This document shows, piece by piece, positions 61,017 through 64,000 of a stretch of 64,000 bases of DNA. Source of the DNA: CAWDDA01 sp963813345 (lineage in GTDB: Bacteria; Acidobacteriota; Blastocatellia; RBC074); NCBI GenBank assembly GCA_963813345.1, contig CAWEYR010000001.1:23540-87539 (forward strand). Reading direction: 5' to 3'. The notes beneath the pieces are model-generated. The model worked only from the letters and a program-made list of their open reading frames with translations. It did not search any database and was not told where the DNA came from. How positions within the stretch are numbered: the first letter of the stretch is position 1; the number at the start of each line of letters is the position of its first letter. The translations under genes were made by a program, and so were the position numbers.

Positions 61017-62666
61017 ATGCTGCCCTCCCCCGCGATTCCTCCGTTCGAGCCTCCGCCGATGCCGGCGGTCGTGGCCGATTCGAACCAGCGGATCCTCTGG
61101 ATCGTTGCGCTCTATCGGGCGGTCTGCGGTGCCGTCCTGCTCGGGATTGCCCTGCTGGCCGACCTGCAGGCGCTTGCCGTTGCGGCCCCGAACACGTTCG
61201 TTACCGCCGCGGGCCTTTACTTCCTGTTCGCGCTCGGCGCGTTCTGGTGGTTGCAACAGCAGCAGCGGCTTCCGCTGCCGCTGCCAACGCTGTCGCTCGT
61301 CCTGTTCTCGGCGGACATCTTCTTCCTTGCGATGGTCGTCGTTGCCGGTGGCACCTCGGTCGCGCCTTTGCCGATCCTGCTGTTTCCGCAGCTCGCGGCC
61401 GGCGGCTGGCTGCTCAGAACGCAGACCGCGTTCTTCCATGCTGCACTCGCCACCGTCGTCCTGATCGGCCTCGACCTGTTCCGTGCGTTCGAGGGCCGCA
61501 TCCCGTACACGCAGCTCCTGCAGACGGCGCTGGTTTGTATCGGCTACTTCGCGATGGTCGGCATCGCGGTCGCACTCGGCCGCTACACGAAAGCTTCGGA
61601 GGACCTGGCCGCGCAGCGCGGCATCGACGTCGCGAACCTGGAGCAGGTCAACCGGCTGATCATCCAGGACATGCAGGACGGCGTGCTCGTCGTCGACCTG
61701 AACGGCGTCGTGCGCGGCCACAATGCACAGGTCACCCGATTGCTCGGGGGCTTCGGCCGCATGCGCGGCGGCATGCGGTTGTCCGAGTTCAGCTCGGTCC
61801 TGCACGACTACTGGCGGCGCTGGGACGAGGACCTGACCGAGTCGTTGCCGCCCTTCCGCGTCGACGCGACGCAGCGCCTGCTGCGCGTTCGCCTGGTGCG
61901 CATCGGGTCGGGACTCAACGGCGGCACGCTCATCTATCTCGAGGATCTCGGTCGTGCGCAGTCGGAAGCACAGCAGATGAAGCTGGCCGCGATGGGACGT
62001 CTCACGGCGTCGATCGCTCACGAGGTCCGCAATCCGTTGTCGGCGATCAATCAGGCTGCGCAGCTGCTCGAGGAGGATGCGCTGGTCGCAACCGAAGGCA
62101 CGCGGCTGCTGAACATGATCCGCAACAATGCGCGGCGCATCGATCGAATTGTCGGCGAAGTGCTCCAGCTCAATCGCCGCGACCGGCAGCAACCGGAGCC
62201 CGTCGCGCTCGCGGAGTTCATGCGCTCGCTGATCGATGAGATCGTGCAGGCGGAGAACATGCCGCCCGGCGCGATTGTCATGAACGTACCCGAGGACCTC
62301 GGTGCGTGGTTCGACCGGGGCCACCTGAACCAGATCCTCTGGAACCTCGTGCGCAACGCTTGGCAGCACTGCCAGAAGAAGGAAGGCAGCATCCGGATCG
62401 CGGCGCGGGCCGGCTACATGGGCGATGCGGTGATCTGCGAGCTCGCCGACGACGGCCCGGGCATCCCCGCCGAGCTTCGCAGCCAGATTTTCGAGCCGTT
62501 CTTCACCACGCGCCCCGGCGGCACGGGGCTCGGGCTGTACATTGCGCGCGAGCTCGCCGATGCGAACGCTGCGACGCTCGAGCTCCTGCCACGCGCCCCG
62601 GGCGCGCATTTCCGCTTGACGTTGAAACGGGCGGCCGGTCTCCTCGACCGCCCGGCCGCCGACTGA
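61017..62666 (+). CDS. pilS: Sensor histidine kinase PilS
   Basis: 549 residues with six transmembrane helices (about 26-190), a PAS region and HisKA phospho-acceptor His335 in SIAHEVRNPLSAINQAAQLLEED. The ATPase domain has DDGPGIP and GGTGLGLYIARELADAN. The topology is that of PilS. It controls type IV pilus genes with PilR just downstream. No frame break. Confidence 0.9.
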   Translation: MLPSPAIPPFEPPPMPAVVADSNQRILWIVALYRAVCGAVLLGIALLADLQALAVAAPNTFVTAAGLYFLFALGAFWWLQQQQRLPLPLPTLSLVLFSADIFFLAMVVVAGGTSVAPLPILLFPQLAAGGWLLRTQTAFFHAALATVVLIGLDLFRAFEGRIPYTQLLQTALVCIGYFAMVGIAVALGRYTKASEDLAAQRGIDVANLEQVNRLIIQDMQDGVLVVDLNGVVRGHNAQVTRLLGGFGRMRGGMRLSEFSSVLHDYWRRWDEDLTESLPPFRVDATQRLLRVRLVRIGSGLNGGTLIYLEDLGRAQSEAQQMKLAAMGRLTASIAHEVRNPLSAINQAAQLLEEDALVATEGTRLLNMIRNNARRIDRIVGEVLQLNRRDRQQPEPVALAEFMRSLIDEIVQAENMPPGAIVMNVPEDLGAWFDRGHLNQILWNLVRNAWQHCQKKEGSIRIAARAGYMGDAVICELADDGPGIPAELRSQIFEPFFTTRPGGTGLGLYIARELADANAATLELLPRAPGAHFRLTLKRAAGLLDRPAAD

Positions 62667-62687
62667 CGAACGATCAGAGACTCTCAA

Positions 62688-64000
62688 ATGACCCGCAAAT
62701 CCCGAGGCCAACCGAAAGTGCTCGTCATCGACGACGAACCGGATCTGCTCGAGCTGCTCGAGCTCACCCTGTCGCGGATGGGGCTCGATACGACGCGCGC
62801 CGAATCCGTAGCCGAGGCGGTGCGGCTGCTCGATCGTGAGCCATTCGACCTGTGCCTCACGGACATGCGGCTTCCCGACGGCGAAGGCCTCCGCGTAGTC
62901 GAGCACATCAACCAAAAGGGACTCGACGTCCCGGTCGCGGTGATTACCGCCTATGGCAGCGCCGAGAACGCCGTCGCCGCGCTGAAGGCTGGCGCGTTCG
63001 ACTACCTGGCGAAGCCCGTCGCGCTCGAGCAACTGCGTGCGCTGGTCAAGCAAGCGCTCAAAGTGCCGGACCAGGCGAAACCGGCCGCCGGCTACCAGCT
63101 GCTCGGCGAATCGCCCGCGATGGAGCAGGTCCGCAGCATGATCGAGCGCCTTGCGAAGAGCCAGGCGCCGGTCTACATCAACGGCGAATCCGGCAGCGGC
63201 AAGGAGCTCGCCGCACGGATGATTCATCGCGGCGGCCCTCGCGCTGACCTGCCGTTCATCGCCGTGAACTGCGGCGCGATTCCCGAGAACCTGATGGAAA
63301 GCGAGTTCTTCGGCTACAAGAAGGGGGCGTTCACGGGCGCGGAAGGCGATCGCGACGGGTTCTTCCAGGCGGCCAACGGTGGCACGCTGTTTCTCGATGA
63401 AGTGGCCGATCTACCCCTCGCGATGCAGGTCAAGCTGTTGCGCGCGATCCAGGAAAAGAAGGTGCGCAAGGTCGGTTCCACGCAGGAGGATGCCGTCGAC
63501 GTTCGGCTGATCAGCGCCACTCACAAGAACCTGTCCGGGCTCGTCGAATCGGGCGAGTTCCGTCAGGACCTGTTCTATCGGCTGCACGTGATCGAGCTCT
63601 CGATGCCGCCGCTTCGCGAGATGCGCGAGGATATTCCGGTCATCGCGCAGGCGATTCTGCTGAAGCTCGCGCGGGGGGCGCCCGCAAGGCTGCTTCCCGA
63701 CGCCGTCAGTGCGCTGGAGAAGTATCCGTTCCCCGGCAATGTCCGCGAGCTCGAGAACATCCTCGAACGCGGCCTCTCGCTAGCGGCGGATGCGCAGCAC
63801 ATCGCCGCCGACGACCTTCACCTGACGCCGGTAGCCGACGATACGGAATCGGCGATCCCGCCCGGCGAAAAATGGCCGCTGCAGGACTACCTCGATCGGG
63901 TCGAGCGCGCGGCCATCAACGAAGCGTTGGAGAAGACCCGCTACAACCGCACCGCCGCGGCGAAGCTGCTCGGCATCACGTTTCGCGCCATGCGCTACCG
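62688..64000 (+). CDS. pilR: Sigma-54 response regulator PilR, truncated by the window end
   Basis: Receiver domain with Asp59, AAA+ domain with Walker A GESGSGKE (166-173) and GAFTGA (213-218). The C-terminal Fis-type helix begins RTAAAKLLGITFRAMRYR as the window ends. ATG at 62,688. It activates pilA transcription with RpoN when PilS phosphorylates it. The start is 21 bases past the pilS stop. Confidence 0.92.
   Translation, partial: MTRKSRGQPKVLVIDDEPDLLELLELTLSRMGLDTTRAESVAEAVRLLDREPFDLCLTDMRLPDGEGLRVVEHINQKGLDVPVAVITAYGSAENAVAALKAGAFDYLAKPVALEQLRALVKQALKVPDQAKPAAGYQLLGESPAMEQVRSMIERLAKSQAPVYINGESGSGKELAARMIHRGGPRADLPFIAVNCGAIPENLMESEFFGYKKGAFTGAEGDRDGFFQAANGGTLFLDEVADLPLAMQVKLLRAIQEKKVRKVGSTQEDAVDVRLISATHKNLSGLVESGEFRQDLFYRLHVIELSMPPLREMREDIPVIAQAILLKLARGAPARLLPDAVSALEKYPFPGNVRELENILERGLSLAADAQHIAADDLHLTPVADDTESAIPPGEKWPLQDYLDRVERAAINEALEKTRYNRTAAAKLLGITFRAMRY

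Noticed and set aside
60789..63227. A very long open frame on the minus strand opposite pilS and pilR
   Set aside because: It is a shadow produced by high GC; its translation is low-complexity Arg/Glu/Leu-rich sequence and PilS is conserved on the other strand.
60090..64000. Horizontal transfer of a pil gene block
   Set aside because: Both boundary genes are truncated at the same point, with no integrase, repeat or IS; an assembly join is simpler.

Overview
The window is a bacterial contig in two unequal parts. Positions 1 to about 60,080 (moderate GC) look like an Acidobacteriota chromosome, possibly of the Blastocatellia type. Diagnostic families are an acidobacterial VWFA-related protein, a TIGR03437-like beta domain behind FG-GAP repeats, Tat-exported Gfo/Idh and TIM-barrel proteins, large M14 and M48 peptidases and a CE15 esterase. 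From about 60,090 to the end, GC rises sharply and the genes are those of a beta- or gammaproteobacterium: the tail of a GlcD-type FAD oxidase, a PP0621-family protein, PilS and PilR. Both genes at the boundary are cut there, so the contig is most simply read as a chimeric join.

Layout. 1-8,100: an outer-membrane beta-barrel gene next to a decaheme c-type cytochrome with a C-terminal LVIVD propeller, then a thioredoxin plus NHL-propeller protein (NHLRC2 architecture). 8,100-16,800: HAD hydrolase and cyclophilin, BON protein, nadA behind a tandem palindromic operator, a TMEM175-like channel, an NtrY/NtrX-like sigma-54 two-component pair and an envelope protein. 16,770-21,000: SAM hydroxide adenosyltransferase, folP, M48 protease and a membrane-associated protein. 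21,250-27,900: M14-like peptidase, a response regulator fused to an RsbW-like ATPase, a membrane protein with a lysozyme-like tail, and a stand-alone LigD polymerase. 27,900-29,260: tRNA-Arg(UCU) followed by a 1.3 kb insert with a phage-fibre-like protein, closed by a second copy of the tRNA 3' half. 29,280-39,900: stress-type small proteins, an AarF kinase, PQQ propeller, CE15 esterase with carbonic anhydrase, EEP hydrolase, PanE and others. 40,000-58,960: MscS channel, Tat-exported sugar metabolism pair, acyl-CoA dehydrogenase, PcrA/UvrD helicase, then the housekeeping run rimO, pgpA, cinA, plsY, gpsA, a VWFA protein, smpB, pepA, a J-domain protein and an M61-like peptidase.

Two features dominate the acidobacterial part. 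First, about thirty reading-frame breaks fall in otherwise well-conserved essential genes. Almost every one I could resolve is explained by a single extra base, and none occurs in the 3.9 kb proteobacterial part, so insertion-type sequencing error is the simplest cause. CDS coordinates below span the frame-corrected genes. Second, the intergenic DNA is filled with large composite palindromes. At least nine copies share an inner arm GAGTTCAAGCTTTAGCTTG inside tandem-repeat outer arms (GGTCAG-type or GTGCTGA-type). The outer arms differ between copies but stay complementary within each copy. One copy fills a divergent intergenic region and gives both genes mirror-image promoters. A second, short repeat (core CCGCCTGAAGGCGG) sits directly before several start codons. 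These repeat families are the best candidate for an undescribed system here.
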